Shown in pieces: positions 1 through 8,981 of a stretch of DNA of 64,000 nt. Both the position numbers and the translations under genes were made by a program. The notes beneath the pieces were generated by a model, which worked only from the letters and a program-made list of their open reading frames with translations, had not been told where the DNA came from and did no database searches. Position 1 is the first letter of the stretch. Each line of letters starts with the position of its first letter. The DNA comes from an uncultured Bacteroidales bacterium (GTDB lineage: Bacteria; Bacteroidota; Bacteroidia; Bacteroidales; Bacteroidaceae). The stretch is from NCBI GenBank assembly GCA_902760345.1, contig CACWFY010000007.1, positions 59,722 to 123,721 of the forward strand, read 5' to 3'.

Positions 1-3000
1 GAGTGTACTGTCTTCATGTTGTTGAAGAAGTTGTTGGCATAGAACGACAGCGAGACGTGGTCGCCAATCTCCTTGGTGATGCTGAGGTTGGCCGAGTAGT
101 AGGCGCTGATACGGTTGGGATTCAGCACGTATGGCGTATTGCTCTTGACCACGAGGTTGCACAGGTCGTTATAGTGATTCTCAAAACCTTTCATTTCGTT
201 GTACTTGGCAGTTCGCTGTGCCTCTGTTATACTTGGATCCTTTAGCATCATATCATACTCCGCCTTTGTTCTATCCAAGTCTTTTTTTGTCTGTAAAAAC
301 TCATGTTGAAAAGGACGACGTTCGTCAGGTTTGTCCCATGTGGAATAGTATTCCGGATAGACGGCAATGTATTTGTTTTCCGTCGTGCCGTCGTAGGGTG
401 TGCCGATGTAATCCTTTTGACTGTCGAGCACTATGCCACGTTCCGCACCATCAAGTTCGCTGATGGCTTTGCGGTAGTTGTAGAGCGAAGCTTCCAGGCG
501 CAGGGCAATGATAAGGCGTATCTTGGGAATATGTGTCGTGATGGTCGTGTTGAGGTTCAGCGCTTTCGATATGGCACCATTGGCCACAGATGTTGTTGCC
601 GATCCCGTACTGTTTGTTCCACGATACCAGCCTATATACTGATAGGGCTCCTGGGTGCCCGTCATCTTGGTGTTGCTGTTGTTCATGCTGGCAAACAGCG
701 TCTCGTCGGCACTCTTGTAGTAATAGTAGTTGCCGTCGAAGCGCAGGCTGGTGTTCAGCGACTTAATCTGCTTGAAGTCGATAATCCATTCCAAACCATA
801 GCGGTCGAATGGTGAGCTGTTGACATAGCGGGTGTTGGTCTGATAGAAACGGCGATTTTTATAAGTAAGATGGTCGGGCAGATAGGGTGTAGCCATGCCT
901 GAGGCATCGCTCATGGTAACAACTCCAGTATTTGGGTTAATCGTAAATATCCTGTTTTCTGGTAATATATTTAGAAAATCGGGTAATTCTTCTATACGAG
1001 GAGGGGTCAATCCCTTATCAATATATTCTTTCTTGATATAGTTATCTTTAATATCGGTCAGTGCCGTTTCTATTGACGATACAGGCGTGTAATTATAGCT
1101 GAATGGCGTATAGACATTGCTGGCCATGTAGGGATTGTGAGTGCGATGGTGGAAGGCCGACAGCGATACACGCGTACCTTTTATATTAAGCTCTACGCCG
1201 ATGTCCGTCTGGTTGGTGTATTGCCAGCGCAGGTCAGGGTTGTAAACGGCCTTCGACGGGCGACTGTACCAGGCGCTGACAGTGGTGTTGTCAGCCGTAG
1301 ATTGCGAACGGAAGACCTCTGTGTCATAATAGGATGGGGTGGGGTACAGTATCTGGAACGACGGCAGTTTGACGCTTTTGCCCCATCCGGCATGGATGCT
1401 CAATTCGCTTACCCAACGCTTGCGCCTGTTCTGCCAGAAGACATAGCGTCCATTGAAACGAGGCGACAGCGAGTTGATAGTGCCATAGTCAGAACCTTTG
1501 ATCATGGTGATGTCGTCGCGCAGACCTGCCGTCAACTCTAATCTTGACAGTTTTCCTGTCTTGATGGTGGCTTTCTCTTCAGCATACAGCGCGATGTTGT
1601 GCAGCGTTGGCAGGTCGTCATAGCGGTATTCACGCCATGTCGGTGCATAGCGCATGTCATCATAATAGGTTCCGCGGCCATTGTTGCGACTGCCGGTATA
1701 CTCTGTACCCATCATCAGTCGGCTCATCACCTCGCCGAAGCGTCGCGTCCAGTCGCCTTTTAGGCGTAGCGACCAGTTCATGGGCTTTGACTCCTGATAT
1801 TGCTTGACATGCCAGTAGCCGGTAGGGCCGAGAACTACAGAATTGAGAAGGTAAGAGGGTGAGGAAGTGAGAAGCTGGTCATAATCCTGCGCCATGAAGT
1901 AGCCCTCGTTCATGGTGTGGATGTAGGCCAGTGTCGTGGCGCTGTTGGCGTGTGTGTAGTTTTCTGATGTACGGTCTGACGTGGAGAAGGCACCGCGTAG
2001 CGACAGATTGGTAATCCACCGCTTATTGAGCAGCCAGTTCAGTTCGAAGTGGCCACGCAGCATGTTGTCACGCGACTTGCTGTAGTCGTCGAGCTCATTG
2101 TCTGGGTCGGCTTCGGCATTATATCCGCCAATGTTGCCAGTCATGCCTACGTTCAGGGTCAGCGGTGTCGTCTCGCGCAAAAAGATGTTCATGTAGTGCA
2201 GCGAGAGGTTGTTGCGCTGATAGGCCGTATGGGGCGAGGCCGCATCAGAGAACGAGCGGGCATGCTCCACCGATACGTTCAGTACACCGAGATTGCGGCC
2301 CAGCTCGAAACCTTTGTTCAGGGCAATCTGCCGTGTGTGCTGGTTGAGCTTGCCTTCAACGATGAATGGTGACTTACCCTTGCGGGTATTCACCTTGACG
2401 ACGCCGTTCGACAGGTCGCCATACTCTACCGATGGGATGCCAGTAACAATCTCTACCGACTCGATGTTCGACGCGCTGATGCTACGGGTTGAGGCTCCAG
2501 CTGTTTCACCAGCGGCAGCATTGTTGTCCATGCGCATGCCGTCGACCTCAATAGCCGTACCAAACGAGGCGAAACCTTTCTCCTGACTGCCACTGCGCAG
2601 GGCCATGCGTGAGTCGTCCATCAATGTCGGATTCACGCTTTTCCCGCCAGGCAGCAGTGTCGCGATGTCTCCAAGGTTTAGTATCTGCTGTTGGTCGAGT
2701 GCCGTGCGGTCAATGGTGTAGCTGGTGGTAGCCTCGTTCTGCTTACGCTGGGCCGTCACCGTTACCTCGTCGAGCTTCAGCGTTTCCTGTTTCAGCGTAA
2801 TGCGCAGCCGCGGAATGTCTTTGGTGATGTCTATGGTGAGCTGGCGGGTGGCATAGCCCAGACACTGAATGGTCAGTGTGGCTTTGCCCATCGGCATGTT
2901 CTTGATGCTGAACATGCCGTCGGCATCGGTGATGGCCCAATAGCCGTTTTCCTTCATCAGGATGGAGGCAAACTCAATGGGCTTATGGCTGTCATCGTCG

Positions 3001-3092
3001 GTGATGCGGCCGGCTACCGTCACGTGCTGTGCCTGCACGGCTATCGCGCAGCAGACAACGGTCAGGCAAAAGAGGAGTATCCTTTTGTACAT
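1..3092 (-). CDS. TonB-dependent outer-membrane receptor, 3' end beyond window
   Basis: Reading the minus strand from an ATG at 3092 gives about 1030 residues with no stop before the window edge. The N-terminus is a signal peptide (MYKRILLFCLTVVCC, cut after AQA). A carboxypeptidase-regulatory-like beta-sandwich follows at about residues 22-105 (VAGRITDDD, GYWAITDADGMFSI), then a plug domain (SIEYGDL-like stretch read as PSVEYGDLSNGVVKVNTRKG) and a long barrel. The last residues visible (LSFYANNFFNN) are typical of the final strands, so little is missing. It should import a TonB-energised ligand; no SusD partner is visible downstream in the window, so the substrate is open. A Bacteroidetes promoter lies directly upstream, divergent from the M16 peptidase. 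Confidence 0.93.
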   Translation of the reverse strand, partial: MYKRILLFCLTVVCCAIAVQAQHVTVAGRITDDDSHKPIEFASILMKENGYWAITDADGMFSIKNMPMGKATLTIQCLGYATRQLTIDITKDIPRLRITLKQETLKLDEVTVTAQRKQNEATTSYTIDRTALDQQQILNLGDIATLLPGGKSVNPTLMDDSRMALRSGSQEKGFASFGTAIEVDGMRMDNNAAAGETAGASTRSISASNIESVEIVTGIPSVEYGDLSNGVVKVNTRKGKSPFIVEGKLNQHTRQIALNKGFELGRNLGVLNVSVEHARSFSDAASPHTAYQRNNLSLHYMNIFLRETTPLTLNVGMTGNIGGYNAEADPDNELDDYSKSRDNMLRGHFELNWLLNKRWITNLSLRGAFSTSDRTSENYTHANSATTLAYIHTMNEGYFMAQDYDQLLTSSPSYLLNSVVLGPTGYWHVKQYQESKPMNWSLRLKGDWTRRFGEVMSRLMMGTEYTGSRNNGRGTYYDDMRYAPTWREYRYDDLPTLHNIALYAEEKATIKTGKLSRLELTAGLRDDITMIKGSDYGTINSLSPRFNGRYVFWQNRRKRWVSELSIHAGWGKSVKLPSFQILYPTPSYYDTEVFRSQSTADNTTVSAWYSRPSKAVYNPDLRWQYTNQTDIGVELNIKGTRVSLSAFHHRTHNPYMASNVYTPFSYNYTPVSSIETALTDIKDNYIKKEYIDKGLTPPRIEELPDFLNILPENRIFTINPNTGVVTMSDASGMATPYLPDHLTYKNRRFYQTNTRYVNSSPFDRYGLEWIIDFKQIKSLNTSLRFDGNYYYYKSADETLFASMNNSNTKMTGTQEPYQYIGWYRGTNSTGSATTSVANGAISKALNLNTTITTHIPKIRLIIALRLEASLYNYRKAISELDGAERGIVLDSQKDYIGTPYDGTTENKYIAVYPEYYSTWDKPDERRPFQHEFLQTKKDLDRTKAEYDMMLKDPSITEAQRTAKYNEMKGFENHYNDLCNLVVKSNTPYVLNPNRISAYYSANLSITKEIGDHVSLSFYANNFFNNMKTVH

Positions 3093-3112
3093 GTTTATGT
3101 TTTATTCGACTG

Positions 3113-3143
3113 CAAATTTACGATTTTTTTGCCGATCAGACAA
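3113..3143 (-). promoter_or_regulatory. Promoter of the TonB receptor
   Basis: On the minus strand TAAATTTG (3113-3120) matches the -7 consensus TAnnTTTG, and TTG (3141-3143) sits 20 nt upstream as the -33 element. It is 20 nt before the ATG. Confidence 0.7.
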
Positions 3144-3208
3144 TACCTATTAATGGGTAATGATGTAAATTATTCTTAATTTTCGGTGTCAGGTTCGTTT
3201 TTTATTCG

Positions 3209-3216
3209 TATCTTTG
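3209..3216 (+). promoter_or_regulatory. -7 box of the M16 peptidase gene
   Basis: TATCTTTG matches TAnnTTTG and lies 20 nt before the chosen ATG at 3237. No clear TTG is found at the -33 distance. The box supports starting the protein at 3237 and not at the upstream ATG at 3186, which lies before the box. Confidence 0.6.
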
Positions 3217-3236
3217 TCCGAAATTTCACAACTAAG

Positions 3237-6056
3237 ATGAAAAAAGCAGTTACATTATTACTCTTTTTTGCCACTCTGTGCCTATGGGCACAGCCATTGC
3301 CACAGGACCCCACATTCCGTATGGGTAAGCTGAAGAATGGCTTGACGTATTACATTCGCCATAATGCCAAGGAACCGGGACTGGCTGATTTCTACATTGC
3401 CCAGAAGGTAGGTTCTATACAAGAGGAGCCGCGACAGCGCGGGTTGGCTCATTTCTTGGAGCACATGGCCTTCAACGGTACCAAGCACTTCCCGGGAAAG
3501 GGCAAGCAGTTGGGCATCGTGCCTTGGTGCGAGACCATCGGTGTCAAGTTTGGTGCCAACCTCAATGCCTACACCAGCGTCGAACAGACCGTCTATAACA
3601 TCTCGTCGGTGCCCCTGAAGCGCGAGGGCATTGCCGACTCCTGTCTGCTGATTCTGAACGACTGGAGTCACTACCTGCTGCTGGATGACAAGGAGATTGA
3701 CAAGGAGCGTGGCGTTATTCACGAAGAGTGGCGCACACGGCGTGCCGGACGTGCCGTGCAGCGACTGATGGAGCAGGCTATGCCGAAAGTATATAAAGGT
3801 ACAAAGTATGAGGACTGCATGCCCATCGGTTCAATGGATATCGTCGACAATTTCCCCTATCAGGACTTGCGCGACTATTACCAGAAATGGTATCGCCCAG
3901 ACCTGCAAGCCATCATTGTGGTAGGCGATATCGATGTGGACAAGATGGAGAAGAAGATCAAGAAGATCTTTTCGTCCATTCCTATGCCCAAGAATGCAGC
4001 CAAGCGTGAATACTATCCTGTCGGTGATAATGACAGAATGATTGTAGATATAGAGAAAGACCGCGAACAGCCCGTGGTGCTTTGTCACCTCTACCAGAAG
4101 CGTGCCGCAACACCTGACAGCGAGAAAAACGATGAGAAATATCTGCGTGGCGATTATGTGGACGAACTCATTGCCAGCATGCTCAATGACCGCCTGACAG
4201 AAATGAAGCAGCAGGCTGTGCCACCCTTCCAGAGTGCTACGGCTCGTGTGTCAACCTTCTTCCTTAGTCGCACAAAGGAGGCTTTCTCGCTTTCTGTCAG
4301 TTGTAAGGAAGAGAATGTCCTGGGTGGTTTGATTGCTGCTGTTGGCGTAGCCGAACGTGCTCGTCAGCATGGCTTTACGCAGAGTGAGTTGGAGCGTGCC
4401 AAGAGCCAGAAGTTAAATCACGATGAACGAAAGTATCGTGAGCGCAATGACCGTCGCAATGCCAAGTATGTCACAGCCTGTGTGCAGAATTTCCTGAACA
4501 ACGAGCCGCTTATTTCCATAGACGATCAGTTGGACTTGACGCGCCGCTTCGACCGTGAGGTGACGCTCGAAGAGATTAATGAGGCTGTACGTGAACTGAT
4601 TACAGATAAGAATCAGGTGGCTATCATGTATGCACCCGATAAAGAAGGATTGATTCTGCCTACTGAACAGCAGATAGAGGATGTGATTTTGGCTGCCCAG
4701 CAGTTGAACTATGCACCCTATCCTGAGAAGGAGCCCACCGTCGATCTCGGTGCGTATCTCCAGCCTCTTACCGCTAAGCCCGGCTCTATCGTCAGCGAAC
4801 GCGACTATAAGCATGGTTTTGTAGAGTGGACGCTCTCAAATGGTATGAAGGTGTATGCGAAGAAGACCAACTATGCTGCTGATGCTGTGTCGCTGACGAT
4901 GCGTGCTGAAGGTGGTACATCTGTTTATGGCGATGAGGATATTCCCAACTTCTCACTTCTTAACAGCGCCATCACCGATGCCGGTGTGGCAGAGTTTGAC
5001 GCCATCACCCTGCGCCGTATGCTGACTGGCAAGTCTGTACGTGTCAGCATCTCGGTGGCCTCGCGAACACAGACCATCAATGGTGGCGCAGCATTGAAAG
5101 ACCTGCCGGCACTCTTCCAGTTGTCACATCTCTATTTCACGCAGCCTCGTCGCGATACTGTTGCCTGGCAGGGACTGCTCAATCGCACACAGGCCTTCCT
5201 GACCAATCGCAACGCCTCACCCAAGGTCGACTATAACGACTCTGTACGTGCTGTGCTCTATGGTCATCACCCACGTCTGGAGCCCGTGGTACAGAGTACA
5301 ATCCAAAAAGCGGACTATGATCGTATCTTGGAGATTTACAAAGAGCGCTTTAGTGATGCTTCTAACTTTAAGACCGTGATTATTGGTAATTACGACGAGC
5401 AACAGCTGCGCCAACTGTGTTGTCAGTACTTGGCGACGTTGCCATCTACCTATAAGGCAGAGAAAACGAATTGGAAGAACGTTCCTCAGATTGTCAAGGA
5501 CTCTAAGGTCAGCACCTTCCGCAAGAAGATGGCCACGCCATTGGCCAATGTCGGTATTTTCTATTCTGCTGATATTCCGTTTACGCCTCAGGCCGACTTG
5601 GAGCTCGACTTCCTGACCCGCGTGCTGAAGATAGCCTATACTGATTCTATACGCGAAGAGAAAGGTGGCACCTATGGTGTCAGCGTGGCTTTCGACTTTA
5701 ACAAGGACGACCACCCCAGCGCCACGTTGAGCATCACTTATAATGCCGATCCGGAGCGCTATGATGAGCTGAACCCCGTCGTCTACGAGCAGTTGGCAAA
5801 TATTGCCAAGAATGGTCCCGTGGCGTCAAGTATGGACAAGGTAAAGAAATATCTGTTCAAGCAGTATCAGCAGGCAGCTGTAACCAACGACTATTGGAGC
5901 TACGTCATCTGGCACGAGTTGGACGATGAGACAGATTTTGACAAAGACTACTGCCAGATGGTCGAGCAGATGACGCCTGAGCAGGTGCAGCGTATGGCCC
6001 AGCGACTGTTGGATGCAAAATGCTGCATAGAAGTGACGATGCTTTCAGAAAACTAA
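3237..6056 (+). CDS. M16 family zinc metallopeptidase (pitrilysin/insulinase type)
   Basis: This is a 939-residue secreted peptidase. The signal peptide MKKAVTLLLFFATLCLWAQ is followed by the first M16 domain with the inverted zinc motif HFLEH (H72, E75, H76), and the distal glutamate lies in the ERGVIHEEW stretch about 80 residues later. Two tandem M16 halves with their inactive partner domains account for the length, as in other two-repeat M16 proteins of Bacteroidetes. It probably degrades peptides in the periplasm. The start at 3237 is preferred over 3186 because it gives a clean signal peptide right after a promoter box. A small lipoprotein gene follows after 21 nt, probably co-transcribed. 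Confidence 0.93.
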   Translation: MKKAVTLLLFFATLCLWAQPLPQDPTFRMGKLKNGLTYYIRHNAKEPGLADFYIAQKVGSIQEEPRQRGLAHFLEHMAFNGTKHFPGKGKQLGIVPWCETIGVKFGANLNAYTSVEQTVYNISSVPLKREGIADSCLLILNDWSHYLLLDDKEIDKERGVIHEEWRTRRAGRAVQRLMEQAMPKVYKGTKYEDCMPIGSMDIVDNFPYQDLRDYYQKWYRPDLQAIIVVGDIDVDKMEKKIKKIFSSIPMPKNAAKREYYPVGDNDRMIVDIEKDREQPVVLCHLYQKRAATPDSEKNDEKYLRGDYVDELIASMLNDRLTEMKQQAVPPFQSATARVSTFFLSRTKEAFSLSVSCKEENVLGGLIAAVGVAERARQHGFTQSELERAKSQKLNHDERKYRERNDRRNAKYVTACVQNFLNNEPLISIDDQLDLTRRFDREVTLEEINEAVRELITDKNQVAIMYAPDKEGLILPTEQQIEDVILAAQQLNYAPYPEKEPTVDLGAYLQPLTAKPGSIVSERDYKHGFVEWTLSNGMKVYAKKTNYAADAVSLTMRAEGGTSVYGDEDIPNFSLLNSAITDAGVAEFDAITLRRMLTGKSVRVSISVASRTQTINGGAALKDLPALFQLSHLYFTQPRRDTVAWQGLLNRTQAFLTNRNASPKVDYNDSVRAVLYGHHPRLEPVVQSTIQKADYDRILEIYKERFSDASNFKTVIIGNYDEQQLRQLCCQYLATLPSTYKAEKTNWKNVPQIVKDSKVSTFRKKMATPLANVGIFYSADIPFTPQADLELDFLTRVLKIAYTDSIREEKGGTYGVSVAFDFNKDDHPSATLSITYNADPERYDELNPVVYEQLANIAKNGPVASSMDKVKKYLFKQYQQAAVTNDYWSYVIWHELDDETDFDKDYCQMVEQMTPEQVQRMAQRLLDAKCCIEVTMLSEN

Positions 6057-6077
6057 CTAACCAACCAAATATTAATT

Positions 6078-6551
6078 ATGAAAAAATTGATTTTTGCATT
6101 GATGGCGATGGCAGCAATGGTTGCCTGCCAGAAGGAGCATGCTCCGTTCAATTATCGTGGACTGGCTTTTTCTCTGCCTGTCACCCAGTTTGTTGACTCT
6201 ATGCAGGCCCGTGGCTTTGCTGTAGATTCAGCAGCGTCAGACAGCGGAAATACCGTTGTGCTGGCCAATGCCGCAGAGCACTATCGTGTGTTGGCTGCGT
6301 TTAAGGGTGAAGAGTTGCTGGTCGTACAGGAAACCTACAACCTGTCGACCAATGACAGCACACGCCAGATGTGGCAGCAGATTCACGATGGACTGGAGAA
6401 GGAACTTGACGCATGGCCCGACTGTCCGGTGCTGAAGGACGACCACAAGGAGGCCAACTTCGATACGGGCGACGGCATCATCAGCGTTCTGCTAGAAAAT
6501 ACTTATACGCCTACGCTCACCGTACGTTATACCAAGAAAAGCGGCCAATAA
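6078..6551 (+). CDS. Small hypothetical lipoprotein
   Basis: The protein has 157 residues and starts with a lipoprotein signal, MKKLIFALMAMAAMVAC, with the lipidated cysteine at position 17. The rest is a soluble domain of mixed alpha/beta character (FSLPVTQFVDSMQARGF) that I cannot assign to a named family. It follows the M16 peptidase by 21 nt and is followed by a strong terminator, so it is the second and last gene of that unit. Confidence 0.8.
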   Translation: MKKLIFALMAMAAMVACQKEHAPFNYRGLAFSLPVTQFVDSMQARGFAVDSAASDSGNTVVLANAAEHYRVLAAFKGEELLVVQETYNLSTNDSTRQMWQQIHDGLEKELDAWPDCPVLKDDHKEANFDTGDGIISVLLENTYTPTLTVRYTKKSGQ

Positions 6552-6563
6552 GGTATATGAATA

Positions 6564-6600
6564 AAAGAAGCGCAGGTTATACAACTTGCGCTTCTTTTTT
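6564..6600. terminator. Bidirectional intrinsic terminator
   Basis: AAGAAGCGCAGGTT pairs with AACTTGCGCTTCTT around a short ATAC loop, followed by T6. The minus strand also ends in a T-rich run, so it can stop both the lipoprotein transcript (+) and the tRNA transcript (-). Confidence 0.85.
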
Positions 6601-6606
6601 GTTTAG

Positions 6607-6679
6607 TTGCGGAGGCAGGACTCGAACATGCGACCTCCAGGTTATGAGCCTGGCGAGCTACCAACTGCTCCACTCCGCG
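6607..6679 (-). tRNA. Initiator tRNA-fMet (CAT)
   Basis: The minus strand folds as a tRNA: acceptor CGCGGAG/CTCCGCA, D arm GAGC/GCTC, anticodon arm CCAGG-CTCATAA-CCTGG and T arm with TTCGAGT. Two initiator hallmarks are visible: the unpaired C1-A72 at the acceptor end, and the A11-T24 pair. The anticodon stem has only two of the three usual G-C pairs next to the loop (A29-T41 instead of the third), and the T stem has one T-C mismatch. CCA is not encoded. Confidence 0.9.
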
Positions 6680-6702
6680 ATGTTATTTTTCTTAAGCGGC
6701 TG

Positions 6703-6733
6703 CAAAGGTACGACTATTTTTTTATATACGCAA
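6703..6733 (-). promoter_or_regulatory. Promoter of tRNA-fMet
   Basis: TACCTTTG (6703-6710, minus strand) with TTG (6731-6733) 20 nt upstream; 24 nt before the mature tRNA. Confidence 0.7.
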
Positions 6734-6791
6734 ATATTTTGCAAAAAAAGTGCAAATATTTCGCCTTTTCGTACTTTTGCCGTCAAATTAT

Positions 6792-6822
6792 TTGGTCGTT
6801 TCAGAAGTATTCTCTAAATTTG
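6792..6822 (+). promoter_or_regulatory. Promoter of the tetR-fabG operon
   Basis: TTG (6792-6794), 20-nt spacer, TAAATTTG (6815-6822). It lies about 50 nt before the TetR start codon. Confidence 0.7.
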
Positions 6823-6870
6823 CACATTGTAACTGTAATGTGCAATTAATAGAGATTAGGAGGAACAGAG

Positions 6871-7461
6871 ATGTCAATATCAAAGACCCGCCAGCTATTA
6901 GTCGATATAGCCCGCCAGCTGTTTGCTAAGAACGGTTTGGAGAATACCACCATGAATGATATTGCCCAGGCCTCGGGCAAGGGTCGTCGCACGCTATATA
7001 CCTATTTTAAGTCAAAGGAGGATATCTATTATGCGGTGATAGAGTCTGAGTTGGAGCGTCTGTCTGACCAGTTGGACGAGGTGGCTGCCAAGCGCATTCC
7101 TCCTCAGGAGAAGATTGTCGAGCTGATCTATTTGCACCTGAGTATGATTCGTGAGACGGTGGTGCGCAACGGCAACCTGCGTGCCGAGTTTTTCCGTAAT
7201 ATCTGGATGGTCGAGAAGGTCCGCAAGAATTTCGACGATGCTGAGATAGAGTTGTTCCGTAAGGTTTTCCGCGAGGGCAAGGAAGATGGCGAGTTCGATA
7301 TCGACAATGTAGACTTGGTGGCCGATATTACCCATTATTGTATCAAGGGCCTGGAGGTGCCTTACATTTACGGCCGTATTGCCCACGGCATGACCGCTGA
7401 GGCTACGAAGCCCCAGGTGGCCAAGATTGTTTATAGCGCCTTGGGTAAGCGCAGATTATGA
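6871..7461 (+). CDS. TetR/AcrR family transcriptional regulator
   Basis: The protein has 196 residues, the usual TetR length. The N-terminal DNA-binding domain covers about residues 5-52 with the helix-turn-helix TTMNDIAQASGKGRRTLYTY followed by FKSKEDIY, which is diagnostic. The C-terminal ligand domain has no family I can name. It is the first gene after a promoter and lies 52 nt upstream of fabG, so it probably controls this lipid/envelope operon, perhaps in response to a fatty-acid or acyl signal. That role is inferred from position. Confidence 0.92.
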   Translation: MSISKTRQLLVDIARQLFAKNGLENTTMNDIAQASGKGRRTLYTYFKSKEDIYYAVIESELERLSDQLDEVAAKRIPPQEKIVELIYLHLSMIRETVVRNGNLRAEFFRNIWMVEKVRKNFDDAEIELFRKVFREGKEDGEFDIDNVDLVADITHYCIKGLEVPYIYGRIAHGMTAEATKPQVAKIVYSALGKRRL

Positions 7462-7513
7462 ACAGAGAGATATTTAAAAGAACTGAATTATAAATCTTAA
7501 ATTGTAATTTGAA

Positions 7514-8251
7514 ATGGGATTATTAGAAGGTAAGACGGCGCTGATTACCGGCGCTGCACGCGGTATCGGAAAAGCTATCGCGCTGAAGTTCGCCGCTGAA
7601 GGCGCCAACATCGCATTTACTGACCTGCAGGTCAACGAGGAAACCGAGCAGGAGATTGCCGCCTTGGGTGTGAAGGCTAAGAGCTATGCATCGAATGCTG
7701 CCGACTTCGCTCAGACCGAAGAGGTGGTGAAGGCTGTAAAGGAAGAGTTTGGAAGCATTGATATTCTGGTTAACAATGCCGGTATCACGAAGGACGGTCT
7801 GATGCTCCGCATGACTGAGCAGCAGTGGGATGCTGTGATTGCCGTCAACCTGAAGTCGGCCTTCAACTTCATCCACGCTTGTGTGCCCGTGATGATGCGT
7901 CAGCGTGGCGGTTCTATCATCAATATGGCTTCTGTCGTTGGTGTTCACGGTAATGCCGGTCAGGCCAACTATGCTGCTTCTAAGGCAGGCTTGATCGCTC
8001 TGGCTAAGAGTATCGCCCAGGAGATGGGCCCCAAGGGTATCCGCGCCAACGCTATCGCCCCTGGCTTCATCGAGACGGCAATGACTGCTGCCCTGCCTGA
8101 GGAGGTTCGCAACGAGTGGAAGCAGAAGATTCCTCTTCGTCGTGGTGGACAGGTCGAGGATATTGCCAATGTGGCAACCTTCCTGGCATCTGATTTGTCG
8201 AGCTATGTCAGCGGTCAGGTGATTCAGGTCGATGGCGGCATGAACATGTAA
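7514..8251 (+). CDS. fabG: 3-oxoacyl-[acyl-carrier-protein] reductase
   Basis: FabG reduces 3-oxoacyl-ACP to 3-hydroxyacyl-ACP with NADPH in fatty acid elongation. The 245-residue protein is a complete short-chain dehydrogenase: the cofactor loop TGAARGIG (12-19), NNAG (87-90), catalytic Ser140, Tyr153 and Lys157 (YAASK), and the C-terminal GQVIQVDGGMNM typical of FabG. It sits between the TetR regulator and the pseudouridine synthase, co-directional with both. Other SDR activities are possible, but the C-terminus and length fit FabG best. Confidence 0.92.
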   Translation: MGLLEGKTALITGAARGIGKAIALKFAAEGANIAFTDLQVNEETEQEIAALGVKAKSYASNAADFAQTEEVVKAVKEEFGSIDILVNNAGITKDGLMLRMTEQQWDAVIAVNLKSAFNFIHACVPVMMRQRGGSIINMASVVGVHGNAGQANYAASKAGLIALAKSIAQEMGPKGIRANAIAPGFIETAMTAALPEEVRNEWKQKIPLRRGGQVEDIANVATFLASDLSSYVSGQVIQVDGGMNM

Positions 8252-8284
8252 GATGTCTGAAGTAAGACGTAAGATGTAAGAAGT

Positions 8285-8977
8285 ATGGAAGTCGTTTACG
8301 AGGACAACCATATTATCATAGTCAACAAACAGAGTGGGGAGATCGTACAGGGTGATAAAACTGGCGATCGCCCCCTTTCTGATATCGTCAAGGCGTATAT
8401 CAAGGAGAAATACCAAAAGCCCGGCGAGGTGTTTCTCGGCGTGGTACACCGTCTTGACCGTCCTGTCAGTGGCCTCGTTGTGTTTGCCCGCACCTCTAAG
8501 GCGCTGACCCGTCTGAACAAGATGTTTGCCGAAGGACAGGTACATAAGACCTATTGGGCAATTGTGAAAGGTGAGAAAGCAAGGGGTGAGAAGGTGAGTG
8601 GCGAGTGGCATACGCTCGAGCACTGGCTGGTGCGCAACGAGAAGCAAAACAAGTCGTATGCCTACGACCGTGAAGTGCCGCATAGCAAGCAGGCCCTCCT
8701 GAAGTATCGCGTCATTGGCCACAACGACAACTACCAACTGGTGGAAGTTCATCTGATGACCGGTCGTCACCACCAGATACGCTGTCAGCTGTCGGCGATA
8801 GGCCTTCCCATCAAGGGCGACCTGAAGTATGGCGCTCCTCGCAGCAATCCTGACGGCAGCATCTCGCTGCTATCACATCGGGTATCCTTTGTCCATCCAG
8901 TGTCGAAGGCCCTGATTGAAGTAGAATCTCCATTACCTGCCGACGCTGTCTGGCAGAGTATGATTATAAATAAGTAA
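8285..8977 (+). CDS. RluA-family RNA pseudouridine synthase
   Basis: The 230-residue protein has the RluA signature HRLDRPVSGLVVFART with catalytic Asp58, and the C-terminal MTGRHHQIRCQLSAIG motif. It lacks an S4 domain, so it is the short type. The target uridine (rRNA or tRNA) cannot be told from sequence. The segment GEKARGEKVSGEW (about residues 97-110) is a low-complexity insert encoded by GTGAGAAG-like repeats, of a kind also seen in other genes here. It lies 33 nt after fabG and 4 nt before tamB. Confidence 0.9.
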   Translation: MEVVYEDNHIIIVNKQSGEIVQGDKTGDRPLSDIVKAYIKEKYQKPGEVFLGVVHRLDRPVSGLVVFARTSKALTRLNKMFAEGQVHKTYWAIVKGEKARGEKVSGEWHTLEHWLVRNEKQNKSYAYDREVPHSKQALLKYRVIGHNDNYQLVEVHLMTGRHHQIRCQLSAIGLPIKGDLKYGAPRSNPDGSISLLSHRVSFVHPVSKALIEVESPLPADAVWQSMIINK

Positions 8978-8981
8978 GGTT

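Noticed and set aside
1-3092. A SusC of a polysaccharide-utilisation locus.
   Set aside because: No SusD gene or glycoside hydrolase is next to it in the window, and the divergent neighbour is a peptidase; only a general TonB-dependent receptor call is supported.
7523-8773. A 416-codon open frame on the minus strand across fabG and the pseudouridine synthase.
   Set aside because: It lies antisense to two genes with complete catalytic motifs and has no recognisable domain or promoter; it is a codon-bias shadow.
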